NCBI GenBank assembly: GCA_945860295.1
Contig: CAMAQH010000004.1
Span: 1-64,000 of the forward strand
Direction: 5' to 3'
DNA length: 64,000 nt
Source: Prosthecobacter debontii
GTDB taxonomy: Bacteria; Verrucomicrobiota; Verrucomicrobiia; Verrucomicrobiales; Verrucomicrobiaceae
Shown here piece by piece: positions 41,988 to 51,533 of this stretch. The notes under the pieces were generated by a model. The model had not been told where the DNA came from, made no database searches, and saw only the letters and a program-made list of their open reading frames with translations. Every line of letters starts with the position of its first letter. The first letter of the stretch is position 1. A program made the translations under genes and the position numbers.

Positions 41988-44900
41988 ATGCGTATGATCA
42001 CACCGCTCGTCATGCGCACTCTTTCGCTCATCCCCCTCGTCCTCCTGAATCTCCCTGCCAGCGCGGTGGATTTCTCCCGTGAGATCCGACCGATCTTGTC
42101 GGAGAACTGTTTTTTCTGCCACGGCCCGGATGAAAAAAAACGCGAGGCCGATCTGCGACTGGATGATGAGGCAGCGGCCAAAAAAGATAACGATGGCGTG
42201 ATCGCCGTGGTGCCGGGTGATCCAGGCAAGAGCGCACTGATTCAGCGCCTCCTTTCCACCGATCCTGACGAAGTCATGCCGCCGCCAAAGCAGCATAAAA
42301 CGATCACCGTGGCACAAGTGGCGCTGCTGAAAGAGTGGATCAAAAAAGGTGCGCCTTGGGGCAAGCACTGGAGCTACGAAAAGGTGGTGAAGCCTGCCGT
42401 GCCGGGATTCAATCCGAGTGTTAAGTCAGAGAAGCCGACAGCTATTGATGCTTTCCTTGCTCAGCGGTTAGCCAAAGAAGGACTGAAGTATTCGTCTGAA
42501 GCTGATGCCGCCACGCTTATCCGTCGCGTGGCGCTGGATGTCACCGGCCTGCCTCCGACACTCGAAGAACTCACTCGCTTCCAGTCCCAACTAAAGACTA
42601 AACACTTATCACCAAACACTTTCTCCGAGCTAGTGGACCACTACATCGCCAAGCCTGCGTATGGTGAGCACTGGGCCCGCGAGTGGCTGGATCTAGCGCG
42701 CTACGCTGACAGCGCGGGTTACCCCAGCGATCCAGGCCGTGAGATCTGGACCTATCGTGATTGGGTCATTCGTGCGCTGAATGCGAACATGCCATTTGAT
42801 CAATTTACGATTGAGCAGCTTGCAGGCGATTTGCTTCCCAATCCGACGCAGGATCAACTGATCGCTACGGCGTTTCATCGAAACACGATGACGCAAAATG
42901 AGGGCGGCACGAGTGATGAGGAGTTCCGCAGCGCCGCCATCGTGGATCGTGTGAACACGACCTATGCCGTGTGGATGGGCACGACGATGGCGTGCGCGCA
43001 GTGTCACACGCACAAGTACGATCCGCTAACTCACAAGGAGTACTTTCAGTCCTATGCTTTCTTCAATCAGAGCGCTGATGCGGACCGCAAAGATGAGTCG
43101 CCGCTACATTCATTCGACACGCCGGAGCTGCTGAAAGAGAAGCAGCAGATCAAGACCGAACTGGCAGCGATTGAGACTAAGTTTGCCAAGCCTGAAGCGG
43201 CGTGGCTGAGCGGACTACCAGCATGGGAGAAGGTTTTTGGCCGCGAGCTTGCTTGGCAGAAACCAAAGCCCGCCAAGGTGACAACTCAGAGCGGACAAAA
43301 AGCGGTGATCTCTGACGATGGCAGCATTTCTATCTCAAAGCGTAGTGACACTGACAGCTACACGGTGGAACTGCCAGTGACAGCGGGGAAGCTGAGCGCA
43401 CTGCGACTTGAGACGATGCCCGCGCCGGGGTTCGGCAACTTTGTGCTTACCGAGGTGAAGGCACAGCTTGTTCCGCCTGCCAATCAACCCGCCCCTGTGG
43501 CTCGCTTTGTGCGCGTAGAACTGCCGGGCAAAGACAAGATGCTGCAACTCGCCGAAGTGCAGGTCTTCAGTGGTGGAGACAACGTGGCCTTCCGTCGTCC
43601 AGCAAAGCAGAGCAGCATCTACACGGACGCCGAGGCTCGACGTGCAGTGGATGGCACCACGGATGGCGAGTATGCGAAAGGCAGTGTGGCGCACACGTCT
43701 GGCAAAGAGACTGATCCGTGGTGGGAAGTAGAGCTGAAAGGTGATCTGCCGATTGAGCGTGTCGTTGTTTGGAACCGCACAGATGGTGGTGTTGGCACTC
43801 GGCTCGATGGTTTCCGCGTGATGCTGCTGGATGCAAAGAGACAGACGATCTGGAAGAGCGAGCCAACCGTGGCACCTGCGAAGGACAAGACCTTTGCGGT
43901 GGGCGGCCCGTTATCCGTCGTCTTCACGACAGCGATGGCAGACTTTGAGCAAAGCGGATTCACCGCTGCATCGTTGCTGCTACCGAAAGACAAAACTCAG
44001 AAGGGCTGGGCCATCGCCGGAGCGACGGACAAGCCACATACCCTAACACTGCTTTGTGCATCGCCCGTGGTGGTGCCCGCAGGCTCAATATTGCGCGTGA
44101 GTTTGGTGCAGAAATCTGAGATCAAACAACACACCCTGGGAAAATTCAGGCTTGGTTTCACGGATGATGCCCAGGTGCAGCAAGTGACGGCGCTTCCGCA
44201 GGCGGTGCTCGCCGTAGTGACCATAGTTACAGCGAAACGCACGCCAGCGCAGCAGCATGAAGTGATCGACTACTACCTGCGAAACGTGGCCAAAGAGTCA
44301 GCCGCAGACCGCAAGCAACTGGCGACGCTGAACAAACAGCTCGCGGCACTCAAGCCGCTTACCGTGCCGATCATGAAGGACCTAGCAGGCGCGGAACGCC
44401 GGAAGACGATGATGCAGATGCGCGGCAACTGGCAGGTGCTCGGCGATGAAGTGAGCGAAGGCACGCCCGCTGTTTTTCCATCACTGCCAGCAGGTGCGCC
44501 TAAAGATCGCCTGACACTGGCGAAGTGGATCGCAAGCAGGGACAATCCACTCACCGCGCGAGTCACCGTGAATCGCATGTGGGAAAGTTTGTTCGGCACG
44601 GGCATCGTGCGCACGAGTGAGGAGTTCGGCAGCCAAGGGGATCTACCTTTACACCCAGAGTTGCTCGACTGGTTGGCGGCAGATTTCATGGAGAGCGGCT
44701 GGAATGTGAAGCACACACTTAAGCTCATGCTCATGACGCAGGCCTACCGTCAAGACTCACGCAGCACGGATGAACTGAATGAGCGCGACCCTGACAATCG
44801 CTTCCTCGCACGCGGCCCGCGCTTCCGTGCCACGGGTGAACTTTTGCGTGATCAGGCTTTGGCCGTGAGCGGTCTTTTAAACTCGAAGCTGTATGGCAAA

Positions 44901-45443
44901 CCTGTGCGCCCACTGCGCCCAAGTCTCGGACTCACGACTGCCTTTGGCGGCACCAACGACTGGGTTACGAGCGAGGGCGCGGACAAGCACCGCCGCAGTC
45001 TCTACACCGAGATCAAACGCAACAGCCCGTATCCAAGCTTCACCACCTTTGACGCTGGCAACCGCGAGGTATGCAACATCCGTCGCGGTCGCACAAACAC
45101 GCCACTGCAAGCCTTCGTCACGCTAAATGATCCAGTCTTTGTCGAAACGAACCAGGCCATGGCGCGCAAGGTCTTCATGGAAGCCAAGGACTCTCAAGGC
45201 AGGCTGGGACTCATGTTCAAACTCTGTGTGTCGCGCGAGCCCAGCGCCAGAGAACTGGCCGCACTGACAAAGCTGCATGATGAAAGTTTGGTGATGTATC
45301 AGGCCAGCAAAGACGAAGCCTTGAAGATGGCCACTGATCCAATCGGCCCTGCTCAAAAAGAGGCTGACATCGCCAAACTCGCCGCATGGACAGCGGTTGC
45401 CAATGTGGTGATGAACTTGGATGAGTTCTTGATGCGGCGGTGA
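41988..45443 (+). CDS. Large PSCyt1-DUF1549-discoidin-DUF1553 (PSD1) protein (gene E)
   Basis: About 1151 residues, the largest PSD1 protein here: signal peptide (1-26), PSCyt1 with C41-F-F-C44-H45, DUF1549 with CAQCHTHKYDP, an inserted beta-rich region, an F5/8-type C (discoidin) domain (LQLAEVQVFSGGDNVAFRRP; GKETDPWWEVELKGDLPIER) and DUF1553 (ARVTVNRMWESLFGTGIVRT onward). The discoidin domain implies carbohydrate binding. Starts at 41928, 41949 or 41988 are possible; 41988 gives the best signal peptide. No DUF1501 gene follows; the heme-toroid gene precedes it instead. Confidence 0.85.
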   Translation: MRMITPLVMRTLSLIPLVLLNLPASAVDFSREIRPILSENCFFCHGPDEKKREADLRLDDEAAAKKDNDGVIAVVPGDPGKSALIQRLLSTDPDEVMPPPKQHKTITVAQVALLKEWIKKGAPWGKHWSYEKVVKPAVPGFNPSVKSEKPTAIDAFLAQRLAKEGLKYSSEADAATLIRRVALDVTGLPPTLEELTRFQSQLKTKHLSPNTFSELVDHYIAKPAYGEHWAREWLDLARYADSAGYPSDPGREIWTYRDWVIRALNANMPFDQFTIEQLAGDLLPNPTQDQLIATAFHRNTMTQNEGGTSDEEFRSAAIVDRVNTTYAVWMGTTMACAQCHTHKYDPLTHKEYFQSYAFFNQSADADRKDESPLHSFDTPELLKEKQQIKTELAAIETKFAKPEAAWLSGLPAWEKVFGRELAWQKPKPAKVTTQSGQKAVISDDGSISISKRSDTDSYTVELPVTAGKLSALRLETMPAPGFGNFVLTEVKAQLVPPANQPAPVARFVRVELPGKDKMLQLAEVQVFSGGDNVAFRRPAKQSSIYTDAEARRAVDGTTDGEYAKGSVAHTSGKETDPWWEVELKGDLPIERVVVWNRTDGGVGTRLDGFRVMLLDAKRQTIWKSEPTVAPAKDKTFAVGGPLSVVFTTAMADFEQSGFTAASLLLPKDKTQKGWAIAGATDKPHTLTLLCASPVVVPAGSILRVSLVQKSEIKQHTLGKFRLGFTDDAQVQQVTALPQAVLAVVTIVTAKRTPAQQHEVIDYYLRNVAKESAADRKQLATLNKQLAALKPLTVPIMKDLAGAERRKTMMQMRGNWQVLGDEVSEGTPAVFPSLPAGAPKDRLTLAKWIASRDNPLTARVTVNRMWESLFGTGIVRTSEEFGSQGDLPLHPELLDWLAADFMESGWNVKHTLKLMLMTQAYRQDSRSTDELNERDPDNRFLARGPRFRATGELLRDQALAVSGLLNSKLYGKPVRPLRPSLGLTTAFGGTNDWVTSEGADKHRRSLYTEIKRNSPYPSFTTFDAGNREVCNIRRGRTNTPLQAFVTLNDPVFVETNQAMARKVFMEAKDSQGRLGLMFKLCVSREPSARELAALTKLHDESLVMYQASKDEALKMATDPIGPAQKEADIAKLAAWTAVANVVMNLDEFLMRR

Positions 45444-45698
45444 GGGCGCAAGGCAGCACTTCTTGTGGAATGGGCGCATCACCGGAATGATGCAGAATGC
45501 TGGGTGTGTGCTGCGCTGAAGACATCCTTTCACCAACAAATCCAAGTCGCAGCATCGCCCGGCTGTCAGTCGCTCTTTGATCGCGGAGCACCGCACACAG
45601 CGCGCAGGTTAGCCTAACACTCTCAGTGCGGATGGTCTCTCGAATCTAGCACTGACCGCATTGCTAAACGCTGGCTGTATGGCAGGCTGAAAGCATTC

Positions 45699-46940
45699 AT
45701 GGCTGAGATTCTCCTTCTTCCTTTTGGAAGCGCTGGCGATGTTTTTCCCTTCATTTGGCTAGGACGACATCTGATGGCGCGGGGACATCGTGTGACGATG
45801 ATTACGGCGTGTTTGTTTGAAGAGCCGGCGCGCAAAGTGGGGCTGAACTTCATCTCGCTTGGCGAAAAGGATGAGTTCGAGGCCATGATCCGTGATCCGC
45901 GCATCTGGAAGCTCGGCTTGGGCACGAAGGTCGTGTTTGAGTTTGCTGCGAAGTCTGTGGAATCCTATCTCGCCGCCATCGAGAGCTGTGGAAAGGTGGA
46001 TCTCATGCTGGCTCCGGTCACGGCGTTTGCCGCAAGACTAGCGCGTGAGAAACATGGCACGCCGCTCATCACGGTGCATTTGCAGCCAGCGGTGTTTCTG
46101 AGCGTGCATGAGACGCCGCTACTGCACCCGGCGATGTGCTTTCTCCGACTCATGCCTGTGTGGTTCAAGCGCGCGCTTTTTTCACTGCCAAATCCAGTCG
46201 ATCTCTTCGCGCTGCCTCAATTGCGTCGCCTTTGCGTGGCGAATGGGGTGAAGCCTCCGCGCAGTCTCTGGCGTGAGTGGTGGGACTCGCCGGATGGCGT
46301 GCTGGCGCTTTTCCCTCAATGGTTTGCCAAGCCCCAGCCCGACTGGCCAGAGAATATTTTGCAATGGAGCTTCCCACTCGAAGACCTTGCCCCGGAGCAA
46401 GTGCTGAATCCGGAGCTACAGGTGTTTCTGGCCGCTGGTGAGCGTCCCATCGTCTTCACGCCAGGCAGCGCGAACGTTCAAGCGGCACGCTTTTTTGCCG
46501 TCGCGGTAGAAGCGGTGAAGCACCTCGGTTGCCGCGCTGTGTTTGTCACGAGGGAGCCCAAGCAAGTGCCGCCGAATTTACCTGCGAGCATTCTGACGGT
46601 CGAATACGCGCCGTTCAGTTCGCTGTTGAAGCAGGCGTCCGTGTTTGTTCATCATGGTGGCATCGGCACGATGTCCCAGGGTTTCGCGGCAGCCGTCCCG
46701 CAACTCATCATGGCCATGGCGCATGATCAGCCGGACAACGCAGATCGTCTGGAGCGGCTCGGCGCTGGCATCGGTCTCAGCGTGCGGCAGTTCACGCCGG
46801 AACGCGTGGCGCAGGAACTCAAGCGCCTGCTGAGTGAAAGCACCTACCGAGAATCGGCGGTGAAGTGCGCCGACAGGATTTCCAAAGCGATGGATGAGGA
46901 TGTTTTGATGAGCTGGATCAATGCGGTCATCAAAAGATGA
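45699..46940 (+). CDS. UGT-like glycosyltransferase (family 1)
   Basis: A 413-residue GT-B glycosyltransferase of the macrolide/sterol UDP-glucosyltransferase type. The N-terminus LLLPFGSAGDVFPFIWLGRH carries the acceptor-side GSxGDV motif. The C-domain has FTPGSANVQAARFF and the sugar-nucleotide signature HHGGIGTMSQGFAAAVPQLI, then a MAHDQPDNADRLERLGAGI stretch. Family members glycosylate lipids or small hydrophobic molecules in the cytoplasm or at the membrane. About 255 nt upstream contain nothing I recognise. No neighbour hints at the acceptor. Confidence 0.85.
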   Translation: MAEILLLPFGSAGDVFPFIWLGRHLMARGHRVTMITACLFEEPARKVGLNFISLGEKDEFEAMIRDPRIWKLGLGTKVVFEFAAKSVESYLAAIESCGKVDLMLAPVTAFAARLAREKHGTPLITVHLQPAVFLSVHETPLLHPAMCFLRLMPVWFKRALFSLPNPVDLFALPQLRRLCVANGVKPPRSLWREWWDSPDGVLALFPQWFAKPQPDWPENILQWSFPLEDLAPEQVLNPELQVFLAAGERPIVFTPGSANVQAARFFAVAVEAVKHLGCRAVFVTREPKQVPPNLPASILTVEYAPFSSLLKQASVFVHHGGIGTMSQGFAAAVPQLIMAMAHDQPDNADRLERLGAGIGLSVRQFTPERVAQELKRLLSESTYRESAVKCADRISKAMDEDVLMSWINAVIKR

Positions 46941-46954
46941 GCCATGAAAGATCT

Positions 46955-47029
46955 ACAGGATTCTCAAGATTAGCGTGATTCACAGGTCTGGCGAAATCGT
47001 GTCCATCCTGCCGATCTTGTGATTCCTGT
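46955..47029. repeat. Imperfect inverted repeat resembling a dispersed palindromic element
   Basis: The arm ACAGGATTCTCAAGATTAGC (46955 on) pairs imperfectly with 47005-47029 (ends TTGTGATTCCTGT), with about 25 nt between arms. The ACAGGATT/AATCCTGT vocabulary is that of dispersed repeats common in this phylum. It lies just before the pseudouridine synthase gene. Confidence 0.45.
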
Positions 47030-47096
47030 GGCACTGGGTGCAAACCTGAAGAGAGACGCCTGTTGGCAGGGCTTGGGGCGAGCGCTAGGCTGGGAG

Positions 47097-47846
47097 GTGC
47101 TGCACGCGGTTAACACAGTTTTCACCATCCTCGATGAGTCGAACGATTTCATCGTCGTGGATAAACCTGCGCCTTTGCAGATCCACCCTGGCGGCATGAA
47201 TGGCGCACGCACGCTGTGGCATGGATTGAAGGACATCCTGGCTTATGAGGTGGCCAATGGCGGACAGGTTTCCATCATCAATCGACTGGATCGCGAGACG
47301 AGTGGCACAGTGCTGGTGGCGAAGCATGCGCAGGCGGCGCGCTTGTTTGGAATGGCGATGCAGGAGCGGCGGATTCACAAGACTTATCAAGCCATCGTTC
47401 ATGGTTGGCCTGAGTGGGAGACGCTGGATCTGCACGCGCCCATTCTGCGCAAGGGTGACGTCACGGAGTCGGCCATCTGGGTGCGGCAGGCGGTGCACGA
47501 GGACGGTGCGCCCTGCCAGACGATCTTTCGCACGCTGAGGCGGGTGGAGCATGATCTTGCTGGCAAACTGGCGCTGGTGGAGGCGCGACCTGTCACGGGC
47601 CGGATGCATCAGATCCGCGTGCATCTTTCGCATCTCGGGTTGCCTGTGCTCGGTGATAAAATCTATGGCCTCGATGAACGCTGTTACCTGGAATTCATCG
47701 ACACGGGCTGGACGCCTAACTTAGAGCGGCGACTGCATTTTTCTCGGCAGGCGCTGCATTCGCAGCGACTCGAAGTGGCCGCTGCGGAGTTCAGCGGTGC
47801 GTGGGAATGCGATTTACCGCAGGAGATGCAGACGTGGCTTTCATGA
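47097..47846 (+). CDS. RluA-family pseudouridine synthase
   Basis: A 249-residue RluA-type pseudouridine synthase, which isomerises uridines in rRNA or tRNA. The catalytic Asp is in INRLDRETSGTVLVAK. Other family blocks are the DFIVVDKPAPLQIHPGG segment, HKTYQAIVHGWP and RPVTGRMHQIRVHLSHLG-L. No S4 domain precedes it. The start is uncertain: I chose GTG at 47097 (VLHAVNTVFTILDESND) with GGGAG immediately upstream; the frame is open to 47019. The RNA target cannot be assigned. Confidence 0.85.
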   Translation: MLHAVNTVFTILDESNDFIVVDKPAPLQIHPGGMNGARTLWHGLKDILAYEVANGGQVSIINRLDRETSGTVLVAKHAQAARLFGMAMQERRIHKTYQAIVHGWPEWETLDLHAPILRKGDVTESAIWVRQAVHEDGAPCQTIFRTLRRVEHDLAGKLALVEARPVTGRMHQIRVHLSHLGLPVLGDKIYGLDERCYLEFIDTGWTPNLERRLHFSRQALHSQRLEVAAAEFSGAWECDLPQEMQTWLS

Positions 47847-47851
47847 AGTGA

Positions 47852-47865
47852 CCTGTGATCACAGG
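47852..47865. repeat. Perfect 14-bp palindrome between convergent genes
   Basis: CCTGTGATCACAGG lies at the junction of the pseudouridine synthase and EVE genes and covers the EVE stop codon. It may act as a small bidirectional hairpin; no T-run follows. Confidence 0.35.
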
Positions 47866-48323
47866 CCGCCTAGCTTGCAGATGCGGTCCCAGTGTTGCTT
47901 CTCAACTTCAGTGATGGAGAGGCGATTGCCGCGTCGAAGAATGAGCATGTCGGCAAGCTTGGGATCGGCACGCAGCATGTCGAGCGTGACGAAGGTCTTG
48001 AAATCGGCCTCCCACTTCACATCGACCATGAGCCAGCGTGGCTCCTCACGCTTGCTGCCTGCATCGAAGTACTCAGATGAGGGATCGAACTGGGTGTGAT
48101 CGGGGTAGGCTTCTTTGATGATTTTCACAATGCCGGCGATGCCGGGCAAGGCGCAGCTCGAATGGTAAAAAAAGCCGAGATCACCGAGCGCCATCTGGTC
48201 GCGCATCATGTTGCGGACTTGGTAATTGCGGACGCCATTCCAGGGTTCGGTTTTCTTGGGTCGAGCCTTTAAGTGGTCGAAAGAAAAGACGTCGGGTTCA
48301 GATTTGAGCAGCCAGTGAGACAT
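47859..48323 (-). CDS. EVE domain-containing protein
   Basis: A 154-residue EVE-domain protein (thymocyte nuclear protein 1/UPF0310 type). The start MSHWLLKSEPDVFSFDHL and the WNGVRNYQVRNMMRDQM block with GFFYHSSC are diagnostic. EVE/PUA-like folds bind modified nucleic acid bases. It converges with the pseudouridine synthase gene and is divergent from recQ, with about 70 nt between starts. A role in RNA or modified-base binding is a family expectation; no specific partner is visible. Confidence 0.88.
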   Translation of the reverse strand: MSHWLLKSEPDVFSFDHLKARPKKTEPWNGVRNYQVRNMMRDQMALGDLGFFYHSSCALPGIAGIVKIIKEAYPDHTQFDPSSEYFDAGSKREEPRWLMVDVKWEADFKTFVTLDMLRADPKLADMLILRRGNRLSITEVEKQHWDRICKLGGL

Positions 48324-48394
48324 GTGTGCCCACGGAATACACGTAAGTCACGGAAAGGGAATGATGAAGTTACCGTGCTGTGCCATAAACGCCG

Positions 48395-50344
48395 ATGCAG
48401 CCCGATCTCCAAGCCACTTTAAAGAAACATTTCGGCCACGCGGCGTTTCGTCCGGGGCAGGAGCAGGTGATGCAGACGCTGCTGTCGGGACGGAGCGCGC
48501 TGGCGTTGTTCCCGACGAGTGCGGGAAAGTCGCTATGCTATCAACTGCCGGCGCTACTGATGGATGGCGTGACGCTTGTTATATCACCCCTGATCGCGCT
48601 AATGAAGGATCAGGTGGAAGCGCTGCGCGGGCGGGGGATTGCGGCTGCGCGGTTGGATTCGTCTCTCTCGCTGGAGGAATCACAGCGGGTGTTTGATGAC
48701 ATGAGGTCGGGCGCTTTGAAGCTGCTCTATATCGCGCCCGAGCGGCTGATGAATGAGAACTTCATCGAACGACTGAAGCAGGTGAAAATCTCGATGATGG
48801 CGGTGGATGAGGCGCACTGCATATCGGAGTGGGGTCACAATTTCCGCCCGGAGTATCTGCGACTTGCACTGATGGCTAAAGAGCTGGGTATTCACCCTCT
48901 GCTGGCGCTGACTGCGACAGCTACGCCTGAGGTGGCCAAGGATATTCATAAGGCCTTTGGCATCGCTGAGGGCGATCATGTGCAGACGTCGTTTCATCGG
49001 GCGAATCTGCATTACCGAATCACGCCATGTCCGGCGCTGAAGCGGAAGGAATATCTGACGAAGGTGCTCTTGAAACGAAAGGGTGCTTCCATCGTTTATG
49101 TGACGCTGCAAAATACGGCTGAGGAAGTATCGACGTATCTGCAACGCAACGGCGTGAATGCGCTGGCCTACCATGCGGGGCTGCCGGATGAGCACCGCCA
49201 TGCAGCTCAGGATTCCTTTATGGATGGCAGTCTGGATGTGATCGTGGCCACGATTGCTTTCGGCATGGGGATCGACAAGGCGAACATCCGCGCGGTGTAT
49301 CATTACAATCTGCCGAAGACGCTGGAAAACTACATGCAGGAGACGGGCCGTGCTGGGCGTGATGGCAAGCCATCGGTCTGCGATTTGCTGGCCTGTCGGG
49401 ATGATTGCATCGTGCTGGAGAATTTTACTTTTGGCGATACGCCGACACCACAGGCGCTGCGTCAATTGGTGGATCATTTGTTACGCCAGGGGCAGGAGTT
49501 CGACTTCTCTCTATACGAGCTTTCACAGTCCACCGACATCCGTGCGCTGGTCATTGAGACGGTGCTGACGAATTTGGAGCTTGGTGGTGTGGTGCGCCCA
49601 CTAGGTTCGTTTTATTCCAGCTATCAGTTCCGATTTCTCCAGCCTGAAGCGCGCATCTTGTCGGGTCACAAACCTGAGCGACAGGCGTTTCTGCGGCGGG
49701 TTTTTTCCGCTGGGAAGCGCGGCACGAAGTGGATCACGCTGAATCCTGATGAGGCCGCTGAGCAATTGGAAGAGCCACGTGAGCGGATCATGAAAGCGCT
49801 GACCTGGATGCAGGAGTCTGGCGAAATCGAGCTGAAGCCAAGCCGCGCCAGGCAACGCTACCGCCTCTGTGATGATGCGGCGCAGCGTGATCCTGGGCCG
49901 ATCAGCGTTCAGATGCAGCAGCTCTTCACCAAGCGTGAAGCTCGCGATGTGGAGCGGCTGCATCAGGTGCTGGAACTTGCTGGGCATCGTGGCTGCCTCA
50001 CGCGTTGGCTGCTGCGCTACTTTGGTGAAGAGATGGCTGCGGACTGCGGCACCTGCACGAGCTGCCTGGAACGAGCGAAAGGTTTGACGAATGAAGAGCC
50101 GCGCCCGCTTCCGCAGTCCGCCGTGACTGAGATTACCATGGAGGATGTGGCGGCGATCCGTGCACTCATGGACGAGGGCCACGCCTCGCTTCGCACGCCG
50201 AGACAGCTCGCGCGTTTTCTTTGCGGCCTGTCTAGCCCAGCGACTCTACGAGAGCGTCTGACGCGAAATGAAGCGTATGGAATGCTGGAGAAAGTGCCTT
50301 TTGCAGATGTCCTATCGCAGACGGAAACGATGCGCAGCCGCTAG
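48395..50344 (+). CDS. recQ: RecQ-family ATP-dependent DNA helicase
   Basis: A 649-residue RecQ helicase. Walker A TSAGKSLCYQ (K45), DEAH at 138-141, the aromatic-rich loop HCISEWGHNFRPEY and helicase-C motifs ATIAFGMGIDKANIRAVYHY and QETGRAGRDG are intact. The RecQ-C zinc-binding region is reduced to a late cysteine set (CLTRWLLRYFGEE, then DCGTCTSC). No HRDC domain follows; the last 60 residues (ALMDEGHASLRTPRQLARFL onward) are a different helical tail. It functions in recombinational repair. Its stop codon overlaps that of the convergent OpcA-like gene by 4 nt. Confidence 0.93.
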   Translation: MQPDLQATLKKHFGHAAFRPGQEQVMQTLLSGRSALALFPTSAGKSLCYQLPALLMDGVTLVISPLIALMKDQVEALRGRGIAAARLDSSLSLEESQRVFDDMRSGALKLLYIAPERLMNENFIERLKQVKISMMAVDEAHCISEWGHNFRPEYLRLALMAKELGIHPLLALTATATPEVAKDIHKAFGIAEGDHVQTSFHRANLHYRITPCPALKRKEYLTKVLLKRKGASIVYVTLQNTAEEVSTYLQRNGVNALAYHAGLPDEHRHAAQDSFMDGSLDVIVATIAFGMGIDKANIRAVYHYNLPKTLENYMQETGRAGRDGKPSVCDLLACRDDCIVLENFTFGDTPTPQALRQLVDHLLRQGQEFDFSLYELSQSTDIRALVIETVLTNLELGGVVRPLGSFYSSYQFRFLQPEARILSGHKPERQAFLRRVFSAGKRGTKWITLNPDEAAEQLEEPRERIMKALTWMQESGEIELKPSRARQRYRLCDDAAQRDPGPISVQMQQLFTKREARDVERLHQVLELAGHRGCLTRWLLRYFGEEMAADCGTCTSCLERAKGLTNEEPRPLPQSAVTEITMEDVAAIRALMDEGHASLRTPRQLARFLCGLSSPATLRERLTRNEAYGMLEKVPFADVLSQTETMRSR

Positions 50345-51402
50345 CTAATTTTGGCGAGCATTGACTCCATGAGCGGCAGAACGCTGGAGTAATGTGTGTT
50401 TCCACCCGTGCGGCTGAGTTGCTCACTGATGAGATCGGCATCGCTGACCATATCCGCCGGCAGGAGTTCCTCATGGCTGTGGCCCTCGCAAGTGGCCTGG
50501 GTGCGGACAAAGGCTGAGGTGCCATCGCGCAGGATCGTAACGTCTAGGCAGGGTGCGATGAGGCGCAGGGATTGCAGCGCGCAACCTGTGTCATTTTCAA
50601 GAAGTGTGACACTCAGTGGTTGCTCATCGGGTTTGGTAAAGACAAGGCCTGATGATTTGTCATGGAGAGTGGCGCCCAGTCTTTGAGCGATCCAGCCTGC
50701 CAGCAGCAGTGCTGCACAGCGCTGACTTTTGGCGTGAGTGATCTCAATCGTTTCGATCATTGGCAGATGCTCGCGTGCCTTCACGTCCTGAAAGGAATTG
50801 GCCAACGCGGTGCGCATAAAGTGACTGCGAGTCCAGCTCAAGTCACGCACATCAAAATCCGCCGTTTCTGCTGCCTTTGCCGCAGCGAGTCCAGCGATCT
50901 CGCGTTGGGGATTCTCCCAAGTGCTGCTGTCGATTATGAGGGTGTCGATTCGGCTATAAAAGCGCTCCTCGAAGTTATTGGTCAGCTCACCCTGCCACCA
51001 GACGATGAGTGGTAGATCCGAATCGAGATGCGCGAAGACGATATTTTGCACCTGCGCTGCGTCGCCACCTTCGAGCACAAAGGATATCTGCTCGCTACAG
51101 ACAATTTGTTTGCCCTGATACGGGCGGCAAAGCGCATTGATCCAGGCTCGGGCGCGCTGGGGTCTGACCTCTGGCAGACAGGTGATGAGAAGGGCGCGGC
51201 AGGCGTGCTCTGCGGTGATTTTGCTGAGCAGGTCGTTGTTTCCGGCAAGCGCATTGACGTCCTCGCTGTAAATGGCGAAGTTGATTAGCGAGGCGCGAGT
51301 TTTCGCCACATCGCTGTCCCACAATTCCTTGAGCGCGCGGTCGATCTTTGGCAGCGGGACTTCGGCACCGAGGCATGAGAGTGTGTCTTCAAGGAGGGAC
51401 AT
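50341..51402 (-). CDS. opcA: OpcA-like glucose-6-phosphate dehydrogenase assembly protein
   Basis: A 353-residue protein resembling OpcA, which promotes assembly or activity of glucose-6-phosphate dehydrogenase in cyanobacteria and actinobacteria. Recognisable parts are RALKELWDSDVAKTRASLIN, LLITCLPEVRPQRARAWINA, SDLPLIVWWQGELTNNFEER and RIDTLIIDSSTWENP. I chose ATG 51402 (MSLLEDTLS), which has GAGGG 8 nt upstream. zwf is not adjacent in this window, so the partner is encoded elsewhere. The identification rests on the PLIVWWQG and DTLIIDSS motifs. Confidence 0.75.
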   Translation of the reverse strand: MSLLEDTLSCLGAEVPLPKIDRALKELWDSDVAKTRASLINFAIYSEDVNALAGNNDLLSKITAEHACRALLITCLPEVRPQRARAWINALCRPYQGKQIVCSEQISFVLEGGDAAQVQNIVFAHLDSDLPLIVWWQGELTNNFEERFYSRIDTLIIDSSTWENPQREIAGLAAAKAAETADFDVRDLSWTRSHFMRTALANSFQDVKAREHLPMIETIEITHAKSQRCAALLLAGWIAQRLGATLHDKSSGLVFTKPDEQPLSVTLLENDTGCALQSLRLIAPCLDVTILRDGTSAFVRTQATCEGHSHEELLPADMVSDADLISEQLSRTGGNTHYSSVLPLMESMLAKIS

Positions 51403-51533
51403 GGTTTGACCCTCATGATGGAGCACAGTGTGCATCATACAACTGGGGACTCGCCCGCCGATCTCTCAAAATGTGCATGAGTCGCATGAACATTTTTACG
51501 TGACGTGAGTTGCCCCAGTCGTGGTCGCAACGT

